Counted from the first letter of the stretch, positions 8,627 to 18,659 are shown. The stretch is 60,745 nucleotides of DNA from Methanobacteriota archaeon (GCA_023436175.1 JAEZKE010000162.1:1-60745), one strand, 5' to 3'. Notes: generated from the sequence alone by a model not told the origin. A program made the numbers and translations.

Positions 8627-10309
8627 CTACATGGAGGTAGGTGCCTTAATTCCCATGAGATCGAGGCAGTTTTTAATGGTTATTCTTGATTTATCCACTA
8701 AAAGCAACCTGGTAGCTTCCTCATCAGCACCTATTACAGGAACAGACTTGTAAAATCTGTTGAATGTCCCTGCTAAGTCCATAGCATACTGTGCAAGAGG
8801 ATGTATCCTGTTAATCTTTGCTGATTCTTCAATAATTGAGGTGAACTTGGAAAGCATTTTTACAAGTTCTATTTCAAAAGGATGGTTCAAGGTTTGACTT
8901 TGAATATCGATACTTGCCACAAAACCCGCTTTTTCAAGGAGTTTGCATGCCCTTGCATGGGCGTATTGAATTGATGCACAGCCCCTCTCAAAGCTGAGAG
9001 CTTCTTCCCATTTAAATACTATATGCTTTTCTGGGGATAATTTAACTATGAAATATCTTATAGCACCTATGCCTATATCTGTAGCAATTTTGAGGGCTTC
9101 TTCTTCGCTTAAATCTGACCTTCTGTTTTTAATTTCGGTAAGAGCACGGTTTATAGCTTCGTTAACTAAGTCATCCACTGAAATAAATACGCCTCTTCGT
9201 GTAGACATGGAACCTTCAGGGAGTGTTATAAACTCATAAAATACGACTTCTGGGCTTTTCCCGCCTAATAAGTTAAGTGCTACACTTATCTGGTCCACTG
9301 CAAGTTTATGATCGGATCCTAAGATATCAATCATTTCATCAGAGTTATCTGACTTTTCAAGGTGATATGCAAGGTCTCTTGTTGAGTAAAGGGATGTACC
9401 ATCAGATCTTGTAAGTACAAGCTCTTTTTCTATGCCGTAATCTTCAAGAGGAAGGTATAAAACTTCATTTCTTTTAGTGTATTTACTTAATTTACCTAAA
9501 ATTCCGCTAACAGCTTGATTTCTTATAAACTTGCTTTCCCAGACAAAAGCATCATGATAAATGTTTAAGTCGTTTAATGTGGATTCAATTCCACTTATAC
9601 ATTTTTCTACAATGTTTTTAAAGACTTTTTCAAGTTCTTCCTCGGTACCACTTTCATATCTTTTTAAAAGCGCATTGATTTCTGGTTTAAGGCTTTCGTC
9701 GGCACGTAGTTTTTCATTTATCTGGAAATAGATTTTTCCAATTTCGTGATCTACTTTTTCTTTTTCTTCTATTTTGAAGTCAAAGTTTAGTAGTCCCCAT
9801 GCAATTATTGCTATTTGTCGGCCCATATCGTTTACGTAGTACTGAGTTTCCACATCGTACCCTGCAGATCTAAGTATCCTTGCTAAAGAGTCCCCTATTA
9901 TTGCATTTCTAACGTGACCGATGTGTAATGGGCCGTTAGGGTTTGCTGATGTGTGTTCAAGGATTATTTTCTTATTTTTATCTTCTAATTTACCATAATC
10001 TTCATCTATGGAATCTAAAACCAATTTTGAGAAGTTGTCATAATTTATAAAGAAATTGATATATGGACCTTTCATTTCCACGGATTTGAAAACTTCTGGA
10101 ACTTCTATAACATTTAAAATATCTTTAGTTATTTCCACAGGAGGTTTTTTAAGCTGTTTTGCAAGCTGAAAAGATACAGTAGATGCTAAATCTCCTAAAT
10201 CTGCATTTGGTGGTTCTTCAACTTTAATTTCAGACGGCATTTCGCATCCTAAAGACTTGATTGCACTTTTTAATGACTTAATTGCTTCTTTTTCTAACAT
10301 TCTGTACAT
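8627..10309 (-). CDS. argS: Arginyl-tRNA synthetase
   Basis: Class I synthetase charging tRNA-Arg, 560 residues. It has the N-terminal Add-1 domain. The HIGH motif is in ANPNGPLHIGHVRNAIIG (about residues 121-138). The class Ia core follows, and the KMSKS region is replaced by EGSMSTRRGVFIS, as is common in ArgRS, where the canonical lysine is missing. The C-terminal DALR anticodon-binding domain starts around HPLAQYAMDLAGTFNRFY. The start at 10309 has GGTGA upstream. Full length and apparently functional. Confidence 0.96.
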   Translation of the reverse strand: MYRMLEKEAIKSLKSAIKSLGCEMPSEIKVEEPPNADLGDLASTVSFQLAKQLKKPPVEITKDILNVIEVPEVFKSVEMKGPYINFFINYDNFSKLVLDSIDEDYGKLEDKNKKIILEHTSANPNGPLHIGHVRNAIIGDSLARILRSAGYDVETQYYVNDMGRQIAIIAWGLLNFDFKIEEKEKVDHEIGKIYFQINEKLRADESLKPEINALLKRYESGTEEELEKVFKNIVEKCISGIESTLNDLNIYHDAFVWESKFIRNQAVSGILGKLSKYTKRNEVLYLPLEDYGIEKELVLTRSDGTSLYSTRDLAYHLEKSDNSDEMIDILGSDHKLAVDQISVALNLLGGKSPEVVFYEFITLPEGSMSTRRGVFISVDDLVNEAINRALTEIKNRRSDLSEEEALKIATDIGIGAIRYFIVKLSPEKHIVFKWEEALSFERGCASIQYAHARACKLLEKAGFVASIDIQSQTLNHPFEIELVKMLSKFTSIIEESAKINRIHPLAQYAMDLAGTFNRFYKSVPVIGADEEATRLLLVDKSRITIKNCLDLMGIKAPTSM

Positions 10310-10505
10310 AGATTCACCGTATAATCGTTATAATGTATAATTAGCTTGATTTAAAAATTGTATACATTCATCGAAAATTAAATAAATAATTATTTTTTCA
10401 AAATTCTTTATAACATTAAGATATTTAGTTATTTTCTATTAAATAATATTTTCAAATATTTAAAAAAGAAATGGATTTTTTAAAATGCAAATCCCGATTA
10501 TATTT

Positions 10506-10964
10506 TTATAGGCCCCTAATCCAGAGTAAGATATATCCGACTTTAGATATGACCACTGGCTGCCCATTTGATGTTACAACCTTTGAAACTATTTGATTTT
10601 GATAAACTGGCTCTGGATCTTGTATTGGGTTGTTATCTCCTTTTGCTATAAAATATGTGGTTCTATTTCCTGCTTTGGGAATGGCAATAACCCTGTGAAG
10701 TACCTCTTCTGGAATCCAGGTTGCTTTATAGATTATTATGTCCCCAACTTGAATATTATTTGGATTATTTTCAACTTTAACGATATCTCCTCTGTAAATT
10801 GAGGGTTCCATAGAATTTGATACTACAACTACGTATTCTGTAGATCCTGGACTGTTAGTATTTGAATTCGCAGCTGTAAGCCCTATTAATCCAATTATGG
10901 AGGCTATACCTGCTACAAAAATTATACAGACCATCAAAATTAAGATTTTAGCTTTTTTCTGCAC
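10506..10964 (-). CDS. Signal peptidase I, archaeal Sec11 type (paralog 1)
   Basis: 152-residue membrane-anchored serine peptidase of family S26 that removes Sec signal peptides outside the membrane. The N-terminal helix spans about residues 7-32. The catalytic serine is in SNSMEPSIYRGD, the histidine in VLHRVIAI (replacing the bacterial lysine, as in archaeal and ER enzymes) and the aspartate in KGDNNPIQDPEPV. The C-terminus GYILLWIRGL is shared by the whole family here. The start is GTG, preceded by AGGAGG. This is the most divergent of four tandem copies, with a longer N-terminus and a serine/asparagine-rich linker after the helix. Confidence 0.93.
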   Translation of the reverse strand: MQKKAKILILMVCIIFVAGIASIIGLIGLTAANSNTNSPGSTEYVVVVSNSMEPSIYRGDIVKVENNPNNIQVGDIIIYKATWIPEEVLHRVIAIPKAGNRTTYFIAKGDNNPIQDPEPVYQNQIVSKVVTSNGQPVVISKVGYILLWIRGL

Positions 10965-11179
10965 TGATTTAAGCCTCCTAATGAAATTAACTTTTTGGTT
11001 TGATATTGGCTTTCCTCAGCTATAAATTAATTGAAATAATTAATATTTGCTTTAAATGCAATAGAAAATACTTCAGATTATTTTAAAAATAAACCAGAAT
11101 TTAAAGTCATTAATTCCATAGGAATTTTAAAATACTTAAAAAATAAAATTTGCAGATTTAAATTGACTTTTTCAAGAAA

Positions 11180-11599
11180 TTATACGTTCTGTCCCATCAA
11201 TTCTTTAAACCAGAGTGAGATATATCCGACTTTAGGTATGACTAAGGGGTGACCGTTAATTGTTACAACTTTTGCAACTATTTGATTCGGGTACACTACA
11301 TATGGATCAGGTGATGGATTGTTATCTCCTTTAAATTCCATAGCTGTAGTTCCATTTGAAAGCTGCCCTATCTTAATAATTCTATGGATTATATCTTCTG
11401 GAACTCCATGGGGCCATGTTCCACTGTAAATTGCTATGTCTCCAACCTGAACTGTGCTTGGATTCTTATCAACTATAACAAGATCTCCTCTGTACATTAT
11501 GGGTTCCATACTTCCCGAAACAACAACATCCATATGCTGCGCTACAACTATTCCAATGAGTATGATTACAATGTAGATTGCTATCTCTTTAAAATTCAT
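11180..11599 (-). CDS. Signal peptidase I, archaeal Sec11 type (paralog 2)
   Basis: 139 residues. N-terminal helix (about residues 5-22), then SGSMEPIMYRGD with the catalytic serine, IIHRIIKIG with the histidine and FKGDNNPSPDPYVV with the aspartates. It differs from its neighbours by a PHGVPED insertion before the histidine and by a tail of seven residues (ELMGQNV) replacing the IRGL end. GGTGA precedes the ATG. It has its own upstream gap of about 280 AT-rich bases, so each paralog probably has its own promoter. Confidence 0.92.
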   Translation of the reverse strand: MNFKEIAIYIVIILIGIVVAQHMDVVVSGSMEPIMYRGDLVIVDKNPSTVQVGDIAIYSGTWPHGVPEDIIHRIIKIGQLSNGTTAMEFKGDNNPSPDPYVVYPNQIVAKVVTINGHPLVIPKVGYISLWFKELMGQNV

Positions 11600-11879
11600 T
11601 TTTTCACCATTTCAGGTCTATTAAGTTATAACCGTACTGATTTTACTATTCTACGAAATTATTATATAAAATATGTTAATATTTAAATTTTTTTTAATAA
11701 TTTATCATTAGAAGTAGGTTAAGATTCATCATTTAAAATAATTATTTGCGAATTAATTAAGGTTATTTAAAATTTTAAAATAGAAAAATAGTTTCCAAAT
11801 AGGGTAATACTTAATTATTTATGGAATATTTATGCGTTTAAATCTTTAAAATGAAAAAATAGTTGACAATTAATGTCAA

Positions 11880-12278
11880 TTATAATCCTCTAATCCACAG
11901 TGTTATATACCCTATTTTAGGTATAATCAGAGGATGACCTCCTATATCAACAACCTTTGAAATCACCTGATCTGGAAACTGTACTGGATACGGGTCAGAT
12001 GTTGGATTGTTGTCTCCCTTTGTTATGAGATACGTGCTTCCATTGGAAGTTTTGTATATTTCTTTAACTCTATGAATCACAGGTTCGTTAAACCAGGTTG
12101 CATGATAAACAACTATGTCTCCGACCTGAAGGCTGCTGGGGTTTTGGTCGACTACGACTATGTCTCCTCTGTACATCACAGGTTCCATACTCCCAGAGAC
12201 AACGACGTTCATGTGTTGCGCTACAACTACTCCGACGAGTATGATTACGATGTAAGTTGCTATTTCTTTAAAATTCAC
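11880..12278 (-). CDS. Signal peptidase I, archaeal Sec11 type (paralog 3)
   Basis: 132 residues with a single N-terminal membrane anchor. Catalytic residues are the serine in SGSMEPVMYRGD, the histidine in VIHRVKEIYK and the aspartate in TKGDNNPTSDPYPV. Begins at GTG with GGTGA before it. It shares an 83-base stretch of perfect nucleotide identity with paralog 4 (12112-12194 against 12644-12726), including third codon positions, showing very recent duplication or gene conversion. The two proteins differ mostly around the segment before the catalytic histidine (WFNEPVIHR against WVNEDVIHR), which may tune the substrate. Confidence 0.93.
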   Translation of the reverse strand: MNFKEIATYIVIILVGVVVAQHMNVVVSGSMEPVMYRGDIVVVDQNPSSLQVGDIVVYHATWFNEPVIHRVKEIYKTSNGSTYLITKGDNNPTSDPYPVQFPDQVISKVVDIGGHPLIIPKIGYITLWIRGL

Positions 12279-12411
12279 TTTTTCACCTTTATTAAGGACA
12301 TCCTCATTTAATTTAATTATTTTAACTATTTTTTAAATTAAAAAGTATATTTAAGAAATTAAGCCTTAATAGAAACCTGGCAATGAAAATAAAGTTTGCC
12401 AGTTTATTTTT

Positions 12412-12810
12412 TTATAATCCTCTAATCCACAGTGTTATATATCCGATTTTAGGTATGATCAAGGGTTGACCATTTATCGATACAACTTTTGAAACCACCT
12501 GGTCTGGATATTGTACGGGATATGGATCAGACACTTGATTGTTGTCTCCCTTTGTTATGAGATACGTGCTTCCATCAGATGTTTTGTATATCTCTTTAAC
12601 TCTATGAATCACATCTTCATTGACCCACGTTGCTTTGTAAACTACTATGTCTCCGACCTGAAGGCTGCTGGGGTTTTGGTCGACTACGACTATGTCTCCT
12701 CTGTACATCACAGGTTCCATACTCCCTGAAACAACGACGTTCATGTGTTGCGCTACAACTATTCCAATGAGTATGATTACAATATAAGTTGCTATCTCTT
12801 TAAGATTCAC
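12412..12810 (-). CDS. Signal peptidase I, archaeal Sec11 type (paralog 4)
   Basis: 132 residues from the chosen GTG. An ATG at 12822 is in frame, but the bases between hold GAGGGAG, which lines up with the GGTGA ribosome site of the sister gene, and both proteins then start at the same place (NFKEIATYIV / NLKEIATYIV). Serine, histidine and aspartate of the S26B active site are present (SGSMEP, VIHRV, KGDNN). It is the nearest relative of paralog 3. Four functional-looking copies in a row is more than the one or two usually needed for secretion. Confidence 0.92.
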   Translation of the reverse strand: MNLKEIATYIVIILIGIVVAQHMNVVVSGSMEPVMYRGDIVVVDQNPSSLQVGDIVVYKATWVNEDVIHRVKEIYKTSDGSTYLITKGDNNQVSDPYPVQYPDQVVSKVVSINGQPLIIPKIGYITLWIRGL

Positions 12811-13019
12811 TTTCTCCCTCATATTAAGGATTTTATCTAATTTATGGACTTTAAGTGATTTATAGATTTGCCCAAATATTATCTTTTAATATTATGTGAC
12901 TTATTAAGTAAGTAACATAACTTAATAGACTTATCTATTTTAGATTAGTTATTTAAATTATTTGAATGATTGAAGCACATAAATGGTTCAAAATGATAAT
13001 TAAGTAATTAAATACGTAA

Positions 13020-14675
13020 TTATCTTAAAATAGCTCCTTTATCAGCAGAACTTGCCATTTTCCTGTACCTTGAGAGCCAGCCTTTGACTTTTCTATCGGG
13101 TGATACTGTATTTTCAAGTCTGTTTTTAATTTCCGCGTCTTCAAGGTCTGTTTCAAGTATTCGATTATTCATATCTATTTTTATGATATCTCCGTCTTTT
13201 AAAGCTGCCAGTGGTCCTTTTTCCATAGCTTCGGGAGATATATGCCCAATACAGGGACCTCTAGTTCCGCCGGAGAATCTTCCATCAGTTATAAGTGCAA
13301 CTGATTTTAATCCCATACCGGATATGGCTGAAGTTGGGTTCAGCATTTCGCGCATTCCAGGGCCGCCTTTTGGTCCTTCGTATCTTATTACAACTACATC
13401 TCCTTCTTTGATTTCATTGTTAAAAATTGCAGCGACACATTCGTCTTCACTGTCAAAGACTTTTGCAGGACCGGTATGTGTTTTCATGTCATCATTTACA
13501 CCTGCTATTTTAACTACAGACCCTCTTGGAGCTAAATTGCCTTTTAATATTGCGAGTCCTCCCTCTTTACTGTAAGGATTGCTTAATGGCCTTATAACTT
13601 CTTCGTCAGAAACTTTTGCGTCTTTAATATTTTCACCAAGAGTTTTTCCAGTGCATGTTAAAGCATGCTGGTTTATTTTACCTTCAATTACTTTTAAAAC
13701 TGCAGGTATACCTCCAGCCTGGTCTAAATCTAACAGGCTGTGAACTCCTGATGGTCGTAGTTTGGTTATATGTGGGATTTTTTTACTAAATTCATCGAAT
13801 GTATCGAGGGTTATATTAACTCCTTTATCTTCAAGTTCATTTGCTATTGCAGGAATGTGTAAAGTGGTGTTTGATGATCCTCCAAGAGCAAGGTCCGCGG
13901 CTATAGCATTTTCAAATGCCTCTTGAGTCATTATTTTAGATGGAGTTATATTTTTATTCAGCAATTCTATTATTTGAGCTCCAGACTGGCGTGCTATTCT
14001 CCTTTTTTTAGCATCTACGGCATGAGCTGTTGCACAGTACGGTAAACTCATCCCTAATACTTCTGTTACGCATGCCATTGTGTTTGCTGTGAAAAGACCT
14101 GCACATGACCCTGCTCCCGGACATGCACACCTTTCAAGTTCGTTAAGCTCTTCTTCTGTCATCTTACCAGACGATACGGCTCCAACACCTTCAGAAACAG
14201 ATATAAAATCTACAGGTTTACCTTTAAATTCACCAGGTTTCATTGGCCCTCCTGTAACAACAATTGAAGGTATATCAAGTCTTGCTGCGGCCATTAACAT
14301 TCCAGGGACTACTTTATCACATGTAGGGATTAATACAAGCGCGTCCATCTGGTGGGCCTGTGCCATACTTTCTACAGTATCAGCTATTATCTCTCTTGAG
14401 GCGAGTGAATATTTCATTCCTTCATGGCCCATTGATATGCCGTCACATATGGCCATTGTATTAAATTCAAAAGGTACTCCACCTGCTTCACTTATTCCCT
14501 GTTTAACTGCATCAGCTACTTCATTAAGGTGAATATGTCCAGGTACTATGCTAGTAAAACTATTTGCAACACCTATGAATGGTTTGTCCATTTCTTCATC
14601 TGTTACTCCGCATGCTCTAAGTAGAGATCTGTGTGGAGCTTTTTGTAGTCCTTTTTTGATAGCATCACTTCTCAT
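13020..14675 (-). CDS. ilvD: Dihydroxy-acid dehydratase
   Basis: Iron-sulfur enzyme that dehydrates dihydroxy acids in valine and isoleucine synthesis. 551 residues. Cluster cysteines are visible in PTCDKVVPGM (about residue 119) and CACPGAGSCAGLF (about residues 187-199). The family motif GRFSGGTRGPCIGHISPEA lies near residue 475. GGTGATTCA before the ATG is a good ribosome site. It is transcribed alone and separated from ilvBN and ilvC by more than 9 kb, so the pathway genes are dispersed but on the same strand. Confidence 0.97.
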   Translation of the reverse strand: MRSDAIKKGLQKAPHRSLLRACGVTDEEMDKPFIGVANSFTSIVPGHIHLNEVADAVKQGISEAGGVPFEFNTMAICDGISMGHEGMKYSLASREIIADTVESMAQAHQMDALVLIPTCDKVVPGMLMAAARLDIPSIVVTGGPMKPGEFKGKPVDFISVSEGVGAVSSGKMTEEELNELERCACPGAGSCAGLFTANTMACVTEVLGMSLPYCATAHAVDAKKRRIARQSGAQIIELLNKNITPSKIMTQEAFENAIAADLALGGSSNTTLHIPAIANELEDKGVNITLDTFDEFSKKIPHITKLRPSGVHSLLDLDQAGGIPAVLKVIEGKINQHALTCTGKTLGENIKDAKVSDEEVIRPLSNPYSKEGGLAILKGNLAPRGSVVKIAGVNDDMKTHTGPAKVFDSEDECVAAIFNNEIKEGDVVVIRYEGPKGGPGMREMLNPTSAISGMGLKSVALITDGRFSGGTRGPCIGHISPEAMEKGPLAALKDGDIIKIDMNNRILETDLEDAEIKNRLENTVSPDRKVKGWLSRYRKMASSADKGAILR

Positions 14676-15102
14676 TGAATCACCATGGTTTATAAAAAGT
14701 TTTTATTTTAGATATATTTTATAAATAACGAATTATAGCAACTTAATTCTATTTTAAACGCTTATTTGGACTAAATAGAATTAGTGTATTAATATCTTCA
14801 AATATAATCATATTAATTTCTTTTTATGTATTATAAATGTACTGTATTCTATTTTATATTGATATAAAATGATCTTTTATCAAATCATAAAAATAATTTT
14901 CTTGTTATTTGCAATTATTTGAAGTATAAAATACACATGCCAATACATTTCCAGTTAATATATATTAAGATACTGTCTAATTTGGCAAAATAATCCATAG
15001 GGGGGTAAGGACTTATGAGTTCTAAAAATTATAAATGAGATAAATCGTGTTACTATTTTATTTGAAGTTTATTATTTATAGATCAAAAAACAGATTATTA
15101 AT
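14676..15102. other. Intergenic region between divergent ilvD and the MgtC-like gene
   Basis: About 430 AT-rich bases carrying the two divergent promoters. AGGGGGGTAAGGA at 14999-15011 looks like a ribosome site but leads only to a seven-codon frame (ATG at 15015). TTTATTATTTATAG at about 15067-15080 is a TATA-like element a suitable distance from the MgtC-like start, which has no ribosome site. Confidence 0.45.
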
Positions 15103-16344
15103 ATGCATATAGACATTGTCTTAAAATTTTTGATTGCTTTAGCAATTGGAGCGTTAATTGGGATTGAACGAGAGCGAAAACAGGTAAATAAAAGTGAATT
15201 TGCAGGTATCAGGACATTTATTTTAATTGCACTATTTGGAATACTTTCTGCATATATAAATGAATTTTATCCTAATTTTTTAGTTATATCCTTTTTAGGT
15301 TTAATTGTGCTTGTAGGGATAAGTTACATGGTAAGCACGCGTGAAACTGGAGATATAGGTATTACAACAGAGGTTGTAGCTCTTCTTACTTTTATTTTAG
15401 GAGCGTTATGTTATACTGATGAAGGAATAAGGATAGCTCCAATATTTGCAATTATAATAACCGCTTTACTTGCAACAAAGTCTTATATACATAAGTTTGT
15501 AAGGAAAATAAGTGAGAAAGAGCTAATAAACACCCTAAAATTTCTTATAGTTGCTTTTGTTATTCTTCCATTACTTCCCGATCAGACAATGGGGCCTTTA
15601 AATGTATTTAATCCATATGAAATATGGCTTGTGGTTGTTTTTATTTCAGCAATAAGTTATGCAGGATATATATTGATGAAATTAATTGGGCCAGAGAGAG
15701 GACTGGGATTAACTGGAGTTGTGGGAGGACTGGTATCAAGTACTGCAGTTGCAACGGCAATGGCATCAAAGGTTAAAGAGAGTGAATTTATCATAAGGGC
15801 AGCGGTATTTGCAACGGTTGTTGCGAGTTCTATGATGTTTTTAAGGATTCTTTTTGAAGTACTGGTTATAAACCCTGATCTTGTATCTCTTCTTATGGTT
15901 CCAATGTTAAGTATGGGAATTTTGGGGATTGGTTTAGGGATACTGGCCTGGAAGACCACAAAAGTTAAGGAGGTAGGGAAAGAAATCAAATTTAAGAATC
16001 CTTTTTCTCTTAAACCCGCACTCCTATTTGGAATTCTGTTTTTAATCATCCTTTTTATGTCAAAAATCGCAGATATCTATTTTGGAAGCAGTGGAATCTA
16101 TGTAGCAAGTATTATATCTGGAGTTGCAGATGTGGACGCTATAACCATAAGTATGGCGCTTCTTGCAAAGAATACTATCCCTCAGAATGTAGCAGTAACT
16201 GCCATAACCATTGCAGCTATTTCTAATACTGTAATGAAATTTGGAATAGCTTTCTTTATTGGTACAAGGCGCTTTGGGCAAATTATAGGTTTAATTTTTG
16301 CTGCAATCATTACAATGGGTCTAATCGCTGTATTTTTTATTTAA
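15103..16344 (+). CDS. MgtC/SapB plus DUF4010 membrane protein
   Basis: 413-residue integral membrane protein. The N-terminal part (about 1-135) is an MgtC/SapB domain, with FLIALAIGALIGIERERKQ and EFAGIRTFILIALFG as hallmark motifs. The rest (about 165-410) matches DUF4010, with ERGLGLTGVVGGLVSSTAVATAMA and SGVADVDAITISMALLA as conserved loops. Roughly 11-12 membrane helices. MgtC proteins are linked to magnesium homeostasis and ATP synthase control in bacteria; the role in archaea is undefined. No Shine-Dalgarno is seen and a TATA-like element lies about 25-30 bases upstream, so the mRNA is probably leaderless. Confidence 0.85.
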   Translation: MHIDIVLKFLIALAIGALIGIERERKQVNKSEFAGIRTFILIALFGILSAYINEFYPNFLVISFLGLIVLVGISYMVSTRETGDIGITTEVVALLTFILGALCYTDEGIRIAPIFAIIITALLATKSYIHKFVRKISEKELINTLKFLIVAFVILPLLPDQTMGPLNVFNPYEIWLVVVFISAISYAGYILMKLIGPERGLGLTGVVGGLVSSTAVATAMASKVKESEFIIRAAVFATVVASSMMFLRILFEVLVINPDLVSLLMVPMLSMGILGIGLGILAWKTTKVKEVGKEIKFKNPFSLKPALLFGILFLIILFMSKIADIYFGSSGIYVASIISGVADVDAITISMALLAKNTIPQNVAVTAITIAAISNTVMKFGIAFFIGTRRFGQIIGLIFAAIITMGLIAVFFI

Positions 16345-16559
16345 ATAAGTTATTTTGCCCTGTTAATTGGCATGATTATTTAATTTTGATAATCAAAATA
16401 TTCACTAAAGTGATCCAATAAAAATTTAAATACTCTAAACCTAAAGTGTAATGACCAATATATTAAATGAATTTAATTGAAATAAATAGTATAAAGCAAA
16501 ATTATTGATTTTAAAGTTTAGAATCATTTTATAGATTATTTTGGTTTACAGGTGATAAA

Positions 16560-18392
16560 ATGAGGATACTTTTGATTCATTCTGATTACTTAAGATATAA
16601 AACAAAATCCAAAACAAAAATAGCGGAAAAAATAGAAGATGAAAAGAAAGGCGGCGAATTTGAAAACGCTTTAGTGGTTTTTACTGCAGTTGAAATGGAA
16701 GATGAAAAAGATGCAGATAATATAATTGAAAATGCTGTATCTGAGATAATGAACGTTTCAAGCCAGGTAAAACCTGATAATGTAATTATATATCCTTATG
16801 CTCATTTAAGCTCTTCTTTGAGTTCTCCAGATGCTGCAAAGAATATTTTAATGGGTATGGAATCTAAATTAAAAGAAAAAGGGGTTTCAGTCTCAAGAAT
16901 TCCATTTGGCTGGTACAAATCATTTGAAATCTCATGTAAAGGGCACCCATTGTCTGAACTCTCAAGGACTATAACTGTAAAACCTAAAGAAGAAGAAAAA
17001 GGCGAAGAAGAACCTTCAAAATGGTACATTTTAAGTAAAGGAGAACTCCACGACCCTGAAGGATATGAATATGAGAATGAAGATCTCAGAAAACTAGTGA
17101 TGTATGAACTTGGTAAAATGGAATCTTCTGGTGAAGAGCCACCTCATGTTAAATTAATGCGTGAAAAAGGGCTTTCAGATTACGAGCCATCGGCGGATGT
17201 CGGTCATTTACGCTGGTATCCTAAAGGAAGATTAATCCGTGACCTCCTTTCAGATTACGTTTACAACCTTGTAACTGAATATGGGGCTATGCCTGTTGAA
17301 ACTCCAATAATGTACGACCTTGCAGATGAAGCAATACGTACACATGCCGATAAATTCGGAGAAAGGCAGTACAGGATGGGTACTAAAAAAGAGCTCATGT
17401 TAAGATTTGCATGTTGCTTTGGAGCATTTAGAATACTTTCAGATTCATTTTTAACCTGGAAAAATCTCCCTGTTGGGCTTTACGAGCTTTCAACATACAG
17501 TTTTAGACTGGAGAAAAGAGGGGAAGTAGTAGGTCTTAAAAGACTTAGAGGGTTTACAATGCCTGATTTCCACTCTGTATGCAGGGATATCCCTCAGTCA
17601 ATGGAAGAATTTGAAAGGCAAATCACAATGTGTATGCAGACTGGGGAAGACCTCAATGTAAATTATGAAGTTATTTTCAGGGCAACACAGGACTTTTTCG
17701 ATGAAAATAAAGAATGGATGTATAAAGCAGCAGAAAAGATTGGAAAACCAATGCTTCTTGAAATTTTACCAAGGCGTAAACATTACTGGATTTCTAAAAT
17801 GGACTTCGCAGCTATTGACTACCTTGGAAGACCAATGGAAAACCCTACAATACAGATAGATGTTGAAAGTGCCGAAAGGTTTGATATAAACTATATCAAT
17901 GAAAAAGAAGAGGAAGAATATCCTATAATTATTCACTGCAGCCCAACAGGAAGTATAGAACGTGTTATAGGCAGCTTACTTGAAAAGACTGCCATTGAAC
18001 TTAGAGAAAACCCGAAAAAAATGCCAATGCTCCCTGTCTGGCTGTCACCAATTCAGGTAAGGGTACTTCCAATTGCTGAAAGGCATATTGACTTTGCTCT
18101 TTCGCTTGCCGAGTACTTGAAAGACAGCAATATCAGGGTTGATGTCGATGAACGGTCTGAAACAGTAGGTAAAAAGATAAGAAACGCTGGAAAAGAATGG
18201 GTTCCGTATACTATTGTAATTGGAGATAATGAGCTTGGAGGCGACCAGTTCACTGTAAACATACGTGAAACCAATGAAAAGATTTTAATGGATAAAGACG
18301 AGTTAATTAACAAAATTCATGAAGAAGTTAAGGGAATGCCAATTAGAAAGCTGCCATTACCTGTAAGACTTTCAAGAAGAGTTAATTTTTAA
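16560..18392 (+). CDS. thrS: Threonyl-tRNA synthetase, archaeal type
   Basis: Class II synthetase of 610 residues charging tRNA-Thr. The N-terminal domain (about 1-140, MRILLIHSDYLRYKTKSKTK) is the archaeal editing module related to D-aminoacyl-tRNA deacylase, which clears mischarged serine, instead of the bacterial TGS/SAD domains. The catalytic core has the zinc-site region FACCFGAFRI and motif 2 in FRLEKRGEVVGLKRLRGF. The C-terminal anticodon domain begins near LPVWLSPIQVRVLPI. AGGTGAT precedes the ATG. This archaeal form is one of the clearest signs of the host domain. Confidence 0.97.
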   Translation: MRILLIHSDYLRYKTKSKTKIAEKIEDEKKGGEFENALVVFTAVEMEDEKDADNIIENAVSEIMNVSSQVKPDNVIIYPYAHLSSSLSSPDAAKNILMGMESKLKEKGVSVSRIPFGWYKSFEISCKGHPLSELSRTITVKPKEEEKGEEEPSKWYILSKGELHDPEGYEYENEDLRKLVMYELGKMESSGEEPPHVKLMREKGLSDYEPSADVGHLRWYPKGRLIRDLLSDYVYNLVTEYGAMPVETPIMYDLADEAIRTHADKFGERQYRMGTKKELMLRFACCFGAFRILSDSFLTWKNLPVGLYELSTYSFRLEKRGEVVGLKRLRGFTMPDFHSVCRDIPQSMEEFERQITMCMQTGEDLNVNYEVIFRATQDFFDENKEWMYKAAEKIGKPMLLEILPRRKHYWISKMDFAAIDYLGRPMENPTIQIDVESAERFDINYINEKEEEEYPIIIHCSPTGSIERVIGSLLEKTAIELRENPKKMPMLPVWLSPIQVRVLPIAERHIDFALSLAEYLKDSNIRVDVDERSETVGKKIRNAGKEWVPYTIVIGDNELGGDQFTVNIRETNEKILMDKDELINKIHEEVKGMPIRKLPLPVRLSRRVNF

Positions 18393-18425
18393 TTAACTCT
18401 AATTTTTAGTTTTCAAATTTTCAGT

Positions 18426-18659
18426 TTAATAGTTTCTAATATTCTTTTTTTCCATTCTTTCCATGGTAATTTGAGTTTGAGAACCAACTACACCATCAGT
18501 AACAATCTTTTTAGAGCTTTGAAATTGTATAACTGCATCACGAGTCTTTTCTCCAAAAATACCATCTTCTTCACCAGCATTATAACCATTAACATTTAAC
18601 CAGTGCTGTATACCTTTTACCTGCTCTCCAGAGTCTCCTTCTTTTAACATATGTTTCAT
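18426..18659 (-). CDS. Small peptidoglycan-binding-domain (PG_binding_1) protein
   Basis: 77 residues consisting of almost nothing but one PG_binding_1 repeat: LKEGDSGEQVKGIQHWLNVNGY, then EDGIFGEKTRDAVIQFQSSKKIVTDGVVGSQT. An in-frame ATG at 18689 exists, but GGAGTG six bases before the ATG at 18659 favours the shorter form. There is no signal peptide or membrane segment. In bacteria this fold binds cell-wall glycopeptides; here the likely ligand would be pseudomurein if it is exported, or it may be a cytoplasmic module. It runs convergently with thrS with about 30 bases between stops. Confidence 0.8.
   Translation of the reverse strand: MKHMLKEGDSGEQVKGIQHWLNVNGYNAGEEDGIFGEKTRDAVIQFQSSKKIVTDGVVGSQTQITMERMEKKNIRNY

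Noticed and set aside
14999..15035. AGGGGGGTAAGGA followed by ATG, looking like a translated gene start
   Set aside because: The frame stops after seven codons; kept only as a note on the intergenic region.
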